The notes beneath the pieces are model-generated. The model saw nothing but the letters and a program-made list of their open reading frames with translations, searched no databases and was not told the origin of the DNA. Positions 35,755 through 44,657 of a stretch of 64,000 nucleotides of DNA are shown one piece after another. This DNA comes from Ornithinicoccus sp045032955 (GTDB taxonomy: Bacteria > Actinomycetota > Actinomycetes > Actinomycetales > Dermatophilaceae): NCBI RefSeq assembly GCF_045032955.1, contig NZ_JBJFZU010000003.1, positions 62,001 through 126,000 of the forward strand. The letters are read 5' to 3'. The translations under genes and the position numbers were made by a program. Numbering within the stretch: the first letter of the stretch is position 1; every line of letters starts with the position of its first letter.

Positions 35755-38022
35755 TCAGTCGGGTCGTGGGACCTCGACCGGCATCGACAGCGGCCGGAAG
35801 GTGACCTCGGGACGGGAGGCGCAGCTGGCGGTGAGCCGTACCCGGTACCGCCCAGGCTTCGGAGCGGTGGCGAGCAGCACGTGCGGCTCCGGCCCGGTCG
35901 ACTCCTCGGCCACCACGGTGCTGCCCCGCAGCAGGGTGAAGGTGTGGTCGAACGTCCACCCGGCCCGTTCACCACCCACCCGCTGAGCCACCAGCCGACC
36001 GTCGGTGAAGGCCGCGTGGCAGAACACGGCCGGCGGGGTGGCGGGGTCGGCGTCGAACGTCTCCAGCCCCGCGCTGGGGCGCAGGTCCACGATGTCGGCC
36101 AGCGAGCGCACCGAGCCTCCGGAGCCGGTGCGCACCACCTCCGGGGGTGTGGTCTCTCGTCGTCGCAGCACCGCCAGCGGTCCACGCCCACGCGGGCATG
36201 GCGAGAGTCGGATCTCGAGCGCGGCCGGTGGGGTGTCGGTGACCGGGGAGTCGATCGCGCGGAGCACCGAACGCAGCCGGACGAGGGTGGAGGCGGCGTT
36301 GACGCCCCCCAGCCCCACCAGCTCGCCGAGCCGCGCCGTCAGGTCGGCGGGCAGGTCGTCCGGAGCGAGGTCGTGCGTGCGCCACAGCAGCCGGACGGCC
36401 TCGGTCTGGGTCGCGCCGCGGATCTCGAACCGGTGGGCGCCGCTGCGGTGCCCGCGTCGCCCGTGGTTGACCTCCTCCTGAGCGAAGTAGTCGGGGAGGT
36501 CGTCGGGGCGGAACGGCCCCTGCGGCGGCTCCGGTCGCTCCGTGAACGTGGGGTCCCGCTGCTGCCACAGCGCGGCGGGCCAGGTGCCGTCGGCGAACCG
36601 GTGCCTGTTCAGGCGTGGCTGCAGGCGTTCGATGACGTCGAAGGCCGTCGTCCCGAGGTCCCGTTGCTCGAAGGGTGTCAGCTGGGCGGCCCGGAGGAAC
36701 TCGGGCATCGCCAACGGGTAGAACGCCGGCGAACGACGGTGCAGCGAGTGCAGCACGTGCCCGAAGTGGACGCGGTTGCGGTGCAGCCGGTAGTGCCCGT
36801 CCAGCTGTTCCCCGATGGCGGCTCCGGGCACCGGTGAGGAGAAGGCCCGGGCGAAGACCTCCCGCCCGGCGTCCCTCAGGTCGGCACCCAGCCGCGCCTC
36901 GGGGTGCACGACCATCTTGTGCAGCCGGTTGATGTCCGGGCGCAGCGTCCCGGGGGTGTCGGTCATCACCTGCCAGGGGGTGCTGCGGCGGATCGCGGAG
37001 TACGCCGTCCGCATCACCTCACCGGCGCCACCGCGCACCGCGACGTAGGGCCGCACCGGCCACCGCAGCTGGCGCTCGGCGGCGAACGCCCACTGGCTGC
37101 CCGCGTAGAAGCTCTGGTGGTGGGCGATGCTCTCCTCCAGGCCCATCATCCGGTCCTCGTGCTCGGGCTCGACGGACCAGGGCAGCCCCAACTCCCGGCG
37201 CAGCTCGTCGGCCACCACCAGGTCGCGCCACAGGCCCGGTCGCGCCGCGGGCTCGGCCCAGCGCACCGGGTCGGCGGACGCGAAGCTCACCCGGGGCAGC
37301 ACCCCGGCCTCCGCCAGCAGGGCCAGCACCACCCGGGTGTCCCGTCCGCCGGAGGCGAAGACCCGCAGGTCCTCGAAGGCGCCACCCATCTGCTGCAGCA
37401 GCGCGGTGGAGCGCGCGATGCCCGCCTCCAGGAGCTCGGCGGAGGAACGTCCCTGCGGGTCGTCGGTCATCGGCCGCGGCACGGTGCCGACGCCCGTCCC
37501 GGAGATGATCAGCAGCTGGTCGGGCTTGAGGCAGCTGACCCCGGCCACCAGGGTCTCCTCCGCCCAGTGGTTGCGCATCAGGGTGTGCGTGGAGGCGAGG
37601 GTGGTGGCGGTGTACGCCCAGTCCACGGACAGGGTGATCCCGTCGGAGCGGAGCCGGTCCACCAGCACGTCGAGGGTGGTGCCGAGGTACACGTCCTGGC
37701 CGTCGGCGTGCCGGTGCAGGTAGTAGAACAGGTGGCCGAAGCCGTGGAAGTCGGTCATCGCCACCCAGGTGGCGTCCCGCTCGTCGGCGAGCAGACCGAC
37801 CCACTGGCCGGTGCAGTCCTCGAGCCCGGACAACGGGTGCGCGGTCGGGGCGGCCCCGTGGACCTCGGTGATGTCGGCGCCCTCGGGCCCGAGCAGCAGG
37901 CCCTCGGCCTCGCGCAGGGTGATCCGGGCATACCGGGAACGGCGCAGCCCCGGGGCGCCCCCGCGCCCGGCGCCGCGGACCACCCAGCAGGCGCGGCGGT
38001 GACGGATCGGCTGCTGGATCAT
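35755..38022 (-). CDS. Asparagine-synthetase-like protein (orphan)
   Basis: A 755-residue protein. The N-terminal 150 residues resemble a class II amidotransferase domain (WVGLLADERDATWVAMTDF, FYYLHRHADGQDVYLGTT), but the catalytic N-terminal Cys is absent (MIQQPIRHRR). An asparagine-synthetase domain follows, with the PP-loop FASGGRDTRVVLALL near residues 218-232 (SGGRDT replaces SGGxDS). The last 170 residues look beta-rich and match nothing I recognise. No biosynthetic partners are adjacent. It probably activates a carboxylate with ATP and joins it to an unknown amine. A TACGGT box nine bases before ATG 38022 suggests a near-leaderless promoter, 72 bases from divergent ptrB. The open frame continues far upstream as antisense to other genes. 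Confidence 0.8.
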   Translation of the reverse strand: MIQQPIRHRRACWVVRGAGRGGAPGLRRSRYARITLREAEGLLLGPEGADITEVHGAAPTAHPLSGLEDCTGQWVGLLADERDATWVAMTDFHGFGHLFYYLHRHADGQDVYLGTTLDVLVDRLRSDGITLSVDWAYTATTLASTHTLMRNHWAEETLVAGVSCLKPDQLLIISGTGVGTVPRPMTDDPQGRSSAELLEAGIARSTALLQQMGGAFEDLRVFASGGRDTRVVLALLAEAGVLPRVSFASADPVRWAEPAARPGLWRDLVVADELRRELGLPWSVEPEHEDRMMGLEESIAHHQSFYAGSQWAFAAERQLRWPVRPYVAVRGGAGEVMRTAYSAIRRSTPWQVMTDTPGTLRPDINRLHKMVVHPEARLGADLRDAGREVFARAFSSPVPGAAIGEQLDGHYRLHRNRVHFGHVLHSLHRRSPAFYPLAMPEFLRAAQLTPFEQRDLGTTAFDVIERLQPRLNRHRFADGTWPAALWQQRDPTFTERPEPPQGPFRPDDLPDYFAQEEVNHGRRGHRSGAHRFEIRGATQTEAVRLLWRTHDLAPDDLPADLTARLGELVGLGGVNAASTLVRLRSVLRAIDSPVTDTPPAALEIRLSPCPRGRGPLAVLRRRETTPPEVVRTGSGGSVRSLADIVDLRPSAGLETFDADPATPPAVFCHAAFTDGRLVAQRVGGERAGWTFDHTFTLLRGSTVVAEESTGPEPHVLLATAPKPGRYRVRLTASCASRPEVTFRPLSMPVEVPRPD

Positions 38023-38031
38023 GATGGTTCC

Positions 38032-38037
38032 ACCGTA
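38032..38037 (-). promoter_or_regulatory. -10 box of the asparagine-synthetase-like gene
   Basis: On the minus strand TACGGT ends nine bases before the ATG at 38022. The promoter shares a 72-base gap with the divergent oligopeptidase gene. Confidence 0.35.
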
Positions 38038-38082
38038 GACGGGAGGGCACCGCCCACGGCGGACCCGCGGGTCGGGCCGGGG

Positions 38083-38088
38083 TAGCGT
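38083..38088 (+). promoter_or_regulatory. -10 box of oligopeptidase B (leaderless)
   Basis: TAGCGT ends six bases before the GTG start of the oligopeptidase gene. No ribosome binding site is present. Confidence 0.45.
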
Positions 38089-38094
38089 GGCCGG

Positions 38095-40221
38095 GTGACT
38101 GGTCGACCCACCCCTCCTGCCGCAGCCCACGTGGACACCGTCCGCTCGCACCACGGGGAGGACGTCGACGATCCGTTCGAGTGGCTGCGGGACAAGGACG
38201 ACCCGGACGTGATCGCTCACCTCGAGGCGGAGAACGCCTACACCCGGGCGCGCACCGAGCACCTGGCACCGCTGCAGGACGCCGTCTTCGCGGAGATCAA
38301 GGGACGCACCCAGGAGACCGACCTCTCGGTCCCGGTCCGCCACCGGGACTGGTGGTACTACGCCCGCACCATCGAGGGTGAGCAGTACGCGGTGCACGGC
38401 CGGATCGCGGTCGGCGTGGCCCCGGAGCGTCCCGAGCTGGACCCGGGTCTGGCGCCGGAGGGTGAGGAGGTGCTCCTGGACGGCAACCGGGAGGCGGCAG
38501 GGGAGGAGTTCTTCAGCCTCGGCGCCTTCGACGTCAGCCCGGCCGGTGACCGCCTGGCGTATGCCGTCGACACCACCGGGGACGAGCGCTTCGACCTGCG
38601 GGTCAAGGACCTGGCCAGCGGCGAGGTGATCGACGACGCGGTCCGCGGGATCGGCTACGGCACCGCCTGGTCCACCGCCGGGGACCACCTCTTCTACACC
38701 CGGGTCGACGAGGCCTGGCGCCCCTTCCAGGTGTGGCGGCACGAGGTCGGCACCCCCGCCGAGCAGGACGTCCTGGTCCACCAGGAGGACGACGAGCGCT
38801 TCTGGATGGGGATCGGCGCCTCGCGCGACGACCGGCACGTCATCCTCTGGCTGGGCAGCAAGAACACCTCCGAGTGCCGGTTGCTGGACGCCGAGGACCC
38901 GACCGGCGAGCTGCGGGTGGTGGCACCCCGCGAGGAGGGCGTCGAGTACGACGTCGAGCCGGCCGGTGAGCACCTGTGGGTGGTGCACAACCGCGCGCAC
39001 CGCGACTTCGAGCTCGCGGTGGCGCCCATCGGTGCCACCTCCGCGCAGGAGTGGAGCACGGTCGTCCCGGGGGAGGACGGGGTGCGGATGAGCGGGGTCG
39101 AGGCCTTCGCCGGGCACCTGGTGCTGTCGCTGCGCCGGGAGGGCCTCACCCAGCTGCAGGTGCTGCCGCTGTCCGGGCACGGTCGCCCGGTCGGCTCCGG
39201 CTACCAGGTCCCGGTCGAGGAGGAGGTCTACTCCATCGAGACCGGCGCCAACCCCACCTTCGAGGCGAGCACCGTGCAGGTGCAGCTCGAGTCGATGGTG
39301 ACCCCGCGCAGCGTCTACGACCTCGACCTGGCCACCGGCGGACTCACGCTGGTGAAGCGGCAGCCGGTGCTCGGTGGGTACGACCCTGCCGACTACCAGC
39401 AGCAGCGGCTGTGGGCGACCGCCCCGGACGGCACCCGGGTCCCCATCTCGCTGGTGTCCCGGCGTGGCCTGGAGCCGGACGGGAACCACCCCGGGATGCT
39501 CTACGGCTACGGCTCCTACGAGATCTCCGTCGACCCCTACTTCTCCATCTCCCGGCTGTCCTACCTGGACCGCGGCGTCGTCTACGCGGTCGCCCACGTG
39601 CGCGGTGGTGGGGAGATGGGCCGCGGCTGGTACGAGGACGGCCGCATGGAGCTGAAGAACAATACCTTCACCGACTTCGTCGCCTGTGCCGAGCACCTGG
39701 TGGACACCGGCTGGGTGGCGCCCGACCGGCTCGCCGCCGAGGGCCGCTCGGCCGGGGGCCTGCTGATGGGGGCGGTGCTGAACCTGGCGCCGGAGAAGTT
39801 CCGGGTGGTGCACGCCGGGGTGGCCTTCGTCGACGCGTTGACCACCATCCTCAACCCGGCGCTGCCGCTGACCGTGGGGGAGTGGGAGGAGTGGGGGAAC
39901 CCGTTGGAGTCCGCGGACATCTACGCCCTGATGCGCTCCTACACGCCGTACGAGAACATCCGCCCGGTCGGCTACCCGGCGATCCTGGCCACCACCGGCC
40001 TGAACGACACGCGCGTCTTCTTCGTCGAGCCGGCCAAGTGGGTGGCCCGGTTGCGGGAGACCGTGACCAGCGACCAGGAGGAGCGCCCGATCCTGCTGAA
40101 GACCGAGATGGTGGCCGGTCACGGTGGTCGCACCGGACGGTATGACGCCTGGCGGGAGGCGTCCTTCGAGATCGCCTTCGTGCTGGACCAGCTCGGTGCG
40201 ACGACGCCTCTCCTGAGGTAG
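38095..40221 (+). CDS. ptrB: Oligopeptidase B (S9 serine peptidase)
   Basis: A 708-residue prolyl-oligopeptidase-family enzyme of the protease II type, which cuts short peptides after basic residues in the cytoplasm. The seven-bladed propeller occupies roughly residues 70-410 (FDVSPAGDRLAYAVDTTGDE, MSGVEAFAGHLVLSLR). The hydrolase domain carries the nucleophile in AAEGRSAGGLLMGAVLN, the acid near LNDTRVFFVEPAKW and the His in MVAGHGGRTGRYD. VYAVAHVRGGGEMGRGWYEDGR is the family hallmark. GTG 38095 is supported by the leaderless -10 and the adjacent divergent gene. Confidence 0.93.
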   Translation: MTGRPTPPAAAHVDTVRSHHGEDVDDPFEWLRDKDDPDVIAHLEAENAYTRARTEHLAPLQDAVFAEIKGRTQETDLSVPVRHRDWWYYARTIEGEQYAVHGRIAVGVAPERPELDPGLAPEGEEVLLDGNREAAGEEFFSLGAFDVSPAGDRLAYAVDTTGDERFDLRVKDLASGEVIDDAVRGIGYGTAWSTAGDHLFYTRVDEAWRPFQVWRHEVGTPAEQDVLVHQEDDERFWMGIGASRDDRHVILWLGSKNTSECRLLDAEDPTGELRVVAPREEGVEYDVEPAGEHLWVVHNRAHRDFELAVAPIGATSAQEWSTVVPGEDGVRMSGVEAFAGHLVLSLRREGLTQLQVLPLSGHGRPVGSGYQVPVEEEVYSIETGANPTFEASTVQVQLESMVTPRSVYDLDLATGGLTLVKRQPVLGGYDPADYQQQRLWATAPDGTRVPISLVSRRGLEPDGNHPGMLYGYGSYEISVDPYFSISRLSYLDRGVVYAVAHVRGGGEMGRGWYEDGRMELKNNTFTDFVACAEHLVDTGWVAPDRLAAEGRSAGGLLMGAVLNLAPEKFRVVHAGVAFVDALTTILNPALPLTVGEWEEWGNPLESADIYALMRSYTPYENIRPVGYPAILATTGLNDTRVFFVEPAKWVARLRETVTSDQEERPILLKTEMVAGHGGRTGRYDAWREASFEIAFVLDQLGATTPLLR

Positions 40222-40294
40222 CATCGCTGGCGTCAGACGCCGGAGATCTTCCGGTAGAACGTCGATGGCACAGTGAATCGTCCTGTCAATCTGG

Positions 40295-40300
40295 CATAGT
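40295..40300 (+). promoter_or_regulatory. Possible -10 element of the aldehyde dehydrogenase operon
   Basis: CATAGT lies in an A/T-richer stretch 45 bases before the dehydrogenase start, which has a strong GAGGAG. Two short inverted repeats (GGCGTC-A-GACGCC from about 40232 and CCGGA-GATCT-TCCGG just after) lie between it and ptrB and may end ptrB transcription. Confidence 0.35.
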
Positions 40301-40344
40301 GACGGATGAACTGCACGTGTCACGAGCGATGAGGAGACGCCGCT

Positions 40345-41901
40345 GTGTCCGGAACCACCCAGGTGACCTACGCCACGCTGACCGCTGACAACGAGGAGCT
40401 GAACGCCGCCTACGACGACGGCGTCAGGACCGCCCGGGGATGGCTGGGGGCACAGATCGGGGCACCTGGTGACCCGTCGCCCGGCGACCCGGTCGAGGTG
40501 CACAGCCCGGCCGACCCGTCGGTGCTGATCGCCCGGGTGAGCGCAGCGTCCCCGCAGGCACTGGAGAGCGCGGTGGCCGCGGCCCGAGCGGCGGGCGTCC
40601 GGTGGGCAGCGACCCCCTGGCAGGAGCGTCTGCGGGTGCTGCGGGCAGTGGCCGACCTGATCAGCGAGCGCGCCCCGGAGATGGCGGCGCTGATGACCAT
40701 GGAGGTGGGCAAGAACCGCCTCGAGGCACTCGGTGACGTGGAGGAGTCGGCGGTCTTCTTCCGCTACTACTGCGACCAGGTCGAGAACAACGGCGGCTTC
40801 GAGGCCGCGATGGAGCAGCTCAGCAGCACCGAGCTGACCCGGTCGGTGCTCAAGCCGCACGGCGTCTGGGCCGTGATCAGCCCCTTCAACTTCCCGATGG
40901 CGCTGGCCGCCGGCCCGGCCGCCGCGGCGCTGGTCGCCGGCAACGCGGTGGTGCTCAAGCCGTCCGTGCAGGGCACCCACGTCGCCTGGAAGCTCTACGA
41001 GACGATGCTCGAGGCGGGTCTGCCCGAGGGCCTGATGCAGATCCTCCCGGGCGGCGACGAGGTCGGTAAGGCCCTGGTGGCGCACCCGGGGGTCGACGGG
41101 CTGACCTTCACCGGCTCCTACACCGGGGGGATGTCTGTGATCGACGCCTTCCGCGGTTCCTACCCCCGTCCGGTGATCACCGAGATGGGTGGGAAGAACC
41201 CGACGATCGTGACCGCCACCGCGGACCTGGACGCCGCGGCGAAGGGCATCACCCGTTCGGTCGCGGGGGCCTCCGGGCAGAAGTGCTCGGCGTGCTCCCG
41301 GGTCTACGTGGACCGGTCCGTGCACGACGAGCTGGTCCGGCGCCTGGGCGCCGCCCTCGGTGAGGTCGTCGTCGGTGACCCCCTGGAGCGGGAGACGTTC
41401 ACCGGCCCGGTCATCGACGCCGACGCCGTCGAGCGCTTCCGGGACGCGGTCGAGCACGCCCGCGCGGCCGGTGGCACCGTCGTCACCGGTGGTGAGGTGC
41501 TGCAGGGACGGGACGGGCTCCCCGGCTACTACGTGCAGCCGACCCTCATCTCCGGGCTCCCCGCCGACGACGAGCTCTTCGAGAAGGAGCTCTTCGTCCC
41601 GCTCGCGGTCGTCGCGCCGGTCGACTCGCTGGACGAGGCGCTGGGGCACGCCAACGAGACCGTCTTCGGTCTCACGGCAGGGCTGTTCTCCGGCCGGCAG
41701 GAGGAGATCGAGGAGTTCCTGGCCCGCATCGAGGCCGGCGTTGTCTACGTGAACCGCCCGGCCGGGGCCACCACCGGCGCCTGGCCCGGCGTGCAGCCGT
41801 TCGGCGGCTGGAAGGGCTCGGGCAGCTCCGGCAAGGCCGGTGGCGGCCTGCACTACGTCCAGCTCTTCATGCGCGAGCAGTCCCAGACCGTCGTCGGCTG
41901 A
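40345..41901 (+). CDS. Aldehyde dehydrogenase, P5C/glutamate-semialdehyde dehydrogenase-like
   Basis: A 518-residue NAD(P)-dependent aldehyde dehydrogenase. The catalytic cysteine lies in GASGQKCSACSRVYV, the sequence typical of RocA/PruA-type 1-pyrroline-5-carboxylate dehydrogenases, and VITEMGGKNP holds the general-base Glu. WAVISPFNFPMALAAGP is the cofactor-binding region. It leads an operon with two class III aminotransferases, so the likely job is oxidising the semialdehyde that the first aminotransferase makes (glutamate semialdehyde from ornithine; GABA-derived succinate semialdehyde is the alternative). GTG 40345 follows GAGGAG at eight bases. Confidence 0.85.
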   Translation: MSGTTQVTYATLTADNEELNAAYDDGVRTARGWLGAQIGAPGDPSPGDPVEVHSPADPSVLIARVSAASPQALESAVAAARAAGVRWAATPWQERLRVLRAVADLISERAPEMAALMTMEVGKNRLEALGDVEESAVFFRYYCDQVENNGGFEAAMEQLSSTELTRSVLKPHGVWAVISPFNFPMALAAGPAAAALVAGNAVVLKPSVQGTHVAWKLYETMLEAGLPEGLMQILPGGDEVGKALVAHPGVDGLTFTGSYTGGMSVIDAFRGSYPRPVITEMGGKNPTIVTATADLDAAAKGITRSVAGASGQKCSACSRVYVDRSVHDELVRRLGAALGEVVVGDPLERETFTGPVIDADAVERFRDAVEHARAAGGTVVTGGEVLQGRDGLPGYYVQPTLISGLPADDELFEKELFVPLAVVAPVDSLDEALGHANETVFGLTAGLFSGRQEEIEEFLARIEAGVVYVNRPAGATTGAWPGVQPFGGWKGSGSSGKAGGGLHYVQLFMREQSQTVVG

Positions 41902-41952
41902 CCACGCCCGGCCCCACTCGTCCCACCCGACATCGTTGTGAAAGAGACCCTG

Positions 41953-43311
41953 ATGACCGACACCCTCACCGGCACCCCCACCAACACCGGCACCGGCTGG
42001 GCCGATCCCTCGCGCCCGGTGCCCGACCTGCGCACCGAGCTGCCCGGACCCCGCACCCGCGAGGTGGTCGAGGGCGACCAGGCGGTGACCAGCCCGTCGC
42101 TGCCGCGGGCATACCCGTTCGCGCCGCGCCGGGGCCTGGGGTCCCGGATCGAGGACGTGGACGGCAACCTGTTTCTCGACTTCAACGCCGGCATCGCGGT
42201 GAACTCCACCGGGCACGCGCACCCGGAGGTGGTGCGTGCGGTGCAGGAGCAGGCCGCCGACCTGCTGCACTACTCGGCCAGCGACTTCTTCCTGCCCGTC
42301 TACTCGCAGATGTGCCGGGCGCTGGCCGACACCGCGCCGATGTCGGAGCAGGTGCGCGTCTTCCTCACCAACTCGGGTGCCGAGGCGGTCGAGGGTGCGC
42401 TCAAGCTGGCCCGGTACGCGACCAAGCGGCCCTACGTGATCAGCTTCTACGGTGCCTTCCACGGCCGCACCTACGGCGCCGTGTCGCTGACCAGCTCCAA
42501 GCCGAAGTACCACGCCGGCTTCGGGCCGCTGCTTCCCGGCGTGCTGCACGTGCCCTATGCCGACCCGGCCGCCGTCCGCGCCGGCACCGAGGACAACGCC
42601 ACCTTCGAGCAGCTCGAGAAGATCTTCCGGCACGACGTGGCCCCCACCGAGGTGGCAGCCATCTTCGTCGAGCCGATCCAGGGCGAGGGCGGCTACATCG
42701 TCCCCGGCGAGGGGTGGATGCGTCGCCTGCGCGACCTGTGCGACGAGCACGGCATCCTGCTCATCGCCGACGAGGTGCAGTGCGGGATGGGTCGCACCGG
42801 CACCATGTGGGCGATCGAGCAAACGGGGGTCGAGCCGGACATGCTGCTCTCCGCCAAGGGGATCGCCTCCGGTCTGCCGCTGGGCGCGATCATCGCGCGG
42901 GCCTCGCTGATGGAGGCCTGGGGCGTCGGGACGCACGGGTCCACCTACGGCGGCAGCCCGGTGCCGTGCGCCGCGGGCCTGGCCACCCTGCGGGTCATCG
43001 AGTCGCAGGGCCTGTTGGCGCACGCCACCGAGGTCGGCGACATGCTGCTCGCCGGGCTGCGCGAGATCCAGACCCGGCACCCGGAGCTGGTGGTCGACGT
43101 GCGCGGTGTCGGCCTGATGATCGGCGTGGAGTTCACCGACGGGTCCGTGTCGTCCGCGGTCCAGCAAGCCGCCTACGAGCGCGGTCTGCTGGTGCTGGAG
43201 GCCGGCGAGAGCGTGGTCAGGATGTCCCCGCCGCTGGTGGTCACCGAAGAGGAGGCGCGGACCGGTCTGCGCATCTTCGGCGAGGCGGTCGCCGCGGCTG
43301 CACAGCGCTGA
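41953..43311 (+). CDS. Class III omega-aminotransferase (ornithine/GABA type)
   Basis: A 452-residue fold-type I PLP enzyme. YGAFHGRTYGAVSLT, EPIQGEGGYIVPGEGWM, LLIADEVQCGMGRTG and the PLP lysine in LLSAKGIASGLPLGA are class III signatures. RIEDVDGNLFLDFNAGIAV at the start resembles broad omega-aminotransferases and 4-aminobutyrate aminotransferases. The P5C-dehydrogenase-like gene 51 bases upstream favours ornithine to glutamate semialdehyde, but GABA is not excluded. ATG 41953 is preferred (AAAGAGA six bases upstream) over GTG 41938. Confidence 0.85.
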   Translation: MTDTLTGTPTNTGTGWADPSRPVPDLRTELPGPRTREVVEGDQAVTSPSLPRAYPFAPRRGLGSRIEDVDGNLFLDFNAGIAVNSTGHAHPEVVRAVQEQAADLLHYSASDFFLPVYSQMCRALADTAPMSEQVRVFLTNSGAEAVEGALKLARYATKRPYVISFYGAFHGRTYGAVSLTSSKPKYHAGFGPLLPGVLHVPYADPAAVRAGTEDNATFEQLEKIFRHDVAPTEVAAIFVEPIQGEGGYIVPGEGWMRRLRDLCDEHGILLIADEVQCGMGRTGTMWAIEQTGVEPDMLLSAKGIASGLPLGAIIARASLMEAWGVGTHGSTYGGSPVPCAAGLATLRVIESQGLLAHATEVGDMLLAGLREIQTRHPELVVDVRGVGLMIGVEFTDGSVSSAVQQAAYERGLLVLEAGESVVRMSPPLVVTEEEARTGLRIFGEAVAAAAQR

Positions 43312-43318
43312 GACGCCG

Positions 43319-44647
43319 GTGAGCGACCGGCACATCTTCTCCCGCGGTGGGGCCGAGCGGCCCCGGATCAGCCACGGCCGCGGCAGCGAGCTGTTCGACG
43401 TCGACGGTCGGCGCTACCTGGACGCGGCCGGTGGCGCGATCGTCGTCGGCATCGGCCACGGTGTCACCGAGGTGGTCGAGGCGGCCGCGGCGCAGGCGGG
43501 CCGGGTCGCGTACGTGCACGGCTCCACCTTCGCCAGCGAGGCGCTGGAGGAGTATGCCGAGGCGCTCGCCCCGCTGCTGCCGATGGACGACCCGCACCTC
43601 TACCCGGTCTCCGGGGGCAGCGAGGCGGTGGAGTCGGCGCTGAAGATGGCCCGCTCCTACCACCGCGCCCGGGGCGAGGACCGGGACGTGGTGATCGGCC
43701 GGGACGGGGCATACCACGGCAACACCCGGGGGGCCCTGGACGTCTCCGGCCGGGCCGGGCTGCGCGCGCCCTACCTGCCGTGGCTGGACCACGCCCGGCA
43801 CACGGGGACGCCGTACGAGTACCGGTGCGCCTTCGGCGAGGACCACCCGCACGGGTGCGCCGGCCGGCACGCACAGGCGCTGGAGGAGCTGATCACCCGG
43901 ATCGGGCCTGGGCGGGTGGCGGCCTTCGTCGCGGAGCCGATCTCCGGTGCCGGGCTGGGTGCCTGCGTCCCCCCGGACGACTACTGGGACGCCGTCACCG
44001 AGGTATGCCGGCAGCACGGGGTCCTGGTCGTCGCCGACGAGGTGATGACCGGGTTCGGCCGGACCGGGACCTGGTTCGCGAGCGACCACTGGGGTCTGCG
44101 ACCAGACCTGCTGGTCGCCGGCAAGGGGACCGCCTCCGGCTACTGGCCGCTGGGTCTCGCGGTGGCCAGCGGTCCCGTGCACGAGGTGCTGTCCGGCTCC
44201 GGCTTCGTGCACGGCTACACCTACTCCCACCACGTCGTGGGTGCCGCCACCGGTCTCGCGGTGCTCCGGGTGCTGCAGCGCGAGGACCTGGTGCGGGCCT
44301 CGGCCCGTCAGGGGCAGCGGCTGCACGAGGCGCTGCGGCGCGAGCTCGGCGGTGTCGAGGCCGTCGGCGACGTTCGTGGCCGGGGGCTGCTGCAGGCGGT
44401 GGAGCTGGTGTCCGACCGGGCGAGCAAGGAGCCCTTCGAGCGTTCGGAGCGGGTCACCGAACGGCTGCAGCAGGCCTGCCGGGACCGCGGGGTCCTCGTC
44501 TACCCGGGGAGCGGCTGCGCCGACGGGGTGCGCGGTGACACCCTCCTGCTGGGGCCGCCGCTGGTGGTCACCGACGCCGAGGTCGAGGAGATGGCCGCCG
44601 TGGTCGGGGACGCGGCCCGCGAGGTGCTCGGCGGGTCGGCCGCGTAG
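43319..44647 (+). CDS. Class III aminotransferase, substrate unknown
   Basis: A 442-residue class III aminotransferase only distantly related to its neighbour. Visible signatures are YPVSGGSEAVESALKMAR, GRDGAYHGNTRGALDVSG, VVADEVMTGFGRTGTWFA and the PLP lysine in VAGKGTASGYWPLG. The long loop FGEDHPHGCAGRHAQALEEL is typical of the aspartate-aminotransferase-family (BioA/omega-aminotransferase-like) group. GTG 43319 lies seven bases after the previous stop, so it is in the same operon and probably works on a related amine or omega-amino acid. Confidence 0.85.
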   Translation: MSDRHIFSRGGAERPRISHGRGSELFDVDGRRYLDAAGGAIVVGIGHGVTEVVEAAAAQAGRVAYVHGSTFASEALEEYAEALAPLLPMDDPHLYPVSGGSEAVESALKMARSYHRARGEDRDVVIGRDGAYHGNTRGALDVSGRAGLRAPYLPWLDHARHTGTPYEYRCAFGEDHPHGCAGRHAQALEELITRIGPGRVAAFVAEPISGAGLGACVPPDDYWDAVTEVCRQHGVLVVADEVMTGFGRTGTWFASDHWGLRPDLLVAGKGTASGYWPLGLAVASGPVHEVLSGSGFVHGYTYSHHVVGAATGLAVLRVLQREDLVRASARQGQRLHEALRRELGGVEAVGDVRGRGLLQAVELVSDRASKEPFERSERVTERLQQACRDRGVLVYPGSGCADGVRGDTLLLGPPLVVTDAEVEEMAAVVGDAAREVLGGSAA

Positions 44648-44650
44648 CGT
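44645..44650 (+). promoter_or_regulatory. -10 box of the HIT-family gene (leaderless)
   Basis: TAGCGT overlaps the stop of the aminotransferase and ends seven bases before the HIT ATG. No ribosome binding site is present. Confidence 0.5.
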
Positions 44651-44657
44651 GCCCGGC

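Noticed and set aside
35755..40221. Lasso peptide cluster (asparagine-synthetase-like cyclase plus prolyl-oligopeptidase-like isopeptidase)
   Set aside because: No precursor peptide, leader-binding protein or transglutaminase-type leader peptidase is present; the peptidase has all signs of ordinary oligopeptidase B; and the synthetase has a large unrelated C-terminal domain.
38023..43335. Very long minus-strand open frame (over 2500 codons) reaching from the asparagine-synthetase-like gene through ptrB, the dehydrogenase and an aminotransferase
   Set aside because: Only the first 755 codons from ATG 38022 have protein-like composition. The rest is antisense to three well-supported genes, is His/Gly/Arg-rich and results from lack of A/T-rich stops at this base composition.
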